From: Anarhynchus alexandrinus
Taxonomy: Eukaryota > Chordata > Aves > Charadriiformes > Charadriidae
Direction of reading: 5' to 3'
DNA length: 64,000 bases
Assembly (NCBI GenBank): GCA_008711295.1
Contig: VUYV01000192.1
Location: forward strand, 1,629,514-1,693,513
A program made the position numbers and the translations under genes. Below the pieces are notes generated by a model that was not told the DNA's origin, did no database searches, and worked only from the letters and a program-made list of their open reading frames with translations. Shown here one piece after another: positions 63,473 through 64,000 of the stretch; within the stretch, counting starts at the first letter, position 1; each line of letters begins with the position of its first letter.

Positions 63473-64000
63473 TTTCAAAAGATGTTTGAAGAAAAGACAG
63501 CCACTTCCTTTTTCAAAGCTGTTGTCCAAAATTGTTTACAACAGCCTTAAACATTAAAGATAGTACGTAATCAGGGCTTTGGGCTTTGTCTTTAAAATTA
63601 GACTTTTTACTTTTAAGTACCTGGCTTAACCAGAATTTTGTAGGAAGATGTCAAGATTTTGGGGCTGTATTTTGCAAAAGGCTGCAAACCTTGTGGAAAT
63701 CAGAGGTTGTTTTTTAGGCATTAAGTATGAAAATGAATAATGTAGCCAGAGCAGAGGCTACCATGTTTTTTCTTCTGATATGATATTTGGTGCATCTTAC
63801 AATGTCTTGTCTGCCCTCCCCATTTTCCATCTGCAGTGTTGTACTGCAAATCCAACTGGGTTTGGGGTCAAAAATGCGTAACTCCTCTGGCATACAAAAT
63901 GTCATGTACAAAGTCAGTGAAGAGCACAGTTGAGGTCTATGGCACATGTGGATTTCACATGTGGAAGGAGACCACGTGGAATTTATGGGTAGACATATTA
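63473..64000. other. Non-coding DNA to the window edge
   Basis: Nothing recognisable; the 77-codon minus frame at 63714-63947 is not supported. Confidence 0.55.

Noticed and set aside
1..64000. CRISPR arrays, operons, rRNA, tRNA, phage or plasmid features
   Set aside because: No regularly spaced repeats, no clustered long frames and no RNA gene signatures are seen; the sequence is vertebrate-like.

Overview
The window looks like a piece of a bird (or close archosaur) genome. It has low GC content, no compact gene order, many short A-rich tracts, and three remnants of CR1, the dominant LINE of birds. The copy at about 35.0-35.6 kb ends with the CR1 3' end familiar from bird genomes. Two diverged MIR-type SINEs are older amniote repeats and fit the same picture. 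Nothing bacterial, viral or plasmid-like is visible.

I find no host protein-coding exon that I can defend. Every open reading frame longer than about 100 codons is either part of a repeat or a chance frame with no recognisable domain, so the window is best read as intergenic DNA or the inside of a very large intron. The only recognisable coding sequence belongs to dead transposons: the C-terminal part of a CR1 reverse-transcriptase protein at 35.0 kb, and a decayed CR1 reverse-transcriptase region at 15.3-16.1 kb with a mutated active-site motif.

Layout: 0-15 kb is AT-rich single-copy-like DNA with a short tandem repeat (463-511) and ancient palindromic repeat remnants (3.6, 14.5 kb). An old CR1 occupies 15.3-16.1 kb, followed by a G-rich quadruplex-type tract at 16.7 kb. 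Three notable inverted repeats lie at 22.3, 26.2 and 31.6 kb. The younger CR1 is at 35.0-35.6 kb, a MIR on the minus strand at 37 kb, and an antisense CR1 at 42.6-42.9 kb. From 43 to 54 kb the sequence is AT-rich, with a 10-bp tandem repeat at 49.7 kb and a small GC-rich patch at 48.2 kb. GC-rich patches follow at 54.5-54.9 kb and 58.3-58.6 kb; the second is very CpG-dense and is the best promoter candidate here. A MIR on the plus strand lies at 60.9-61.0 kb, and the end is again AT-rich.

I did not find a new biological system. The observations most worth checking are the two long inverted repeats (22274-22361 and 26227-26290), the isolated CpG island near 58.3 kb, and AT-rich, homeodomain-motif-rich stretches that could be conserved enhancers.
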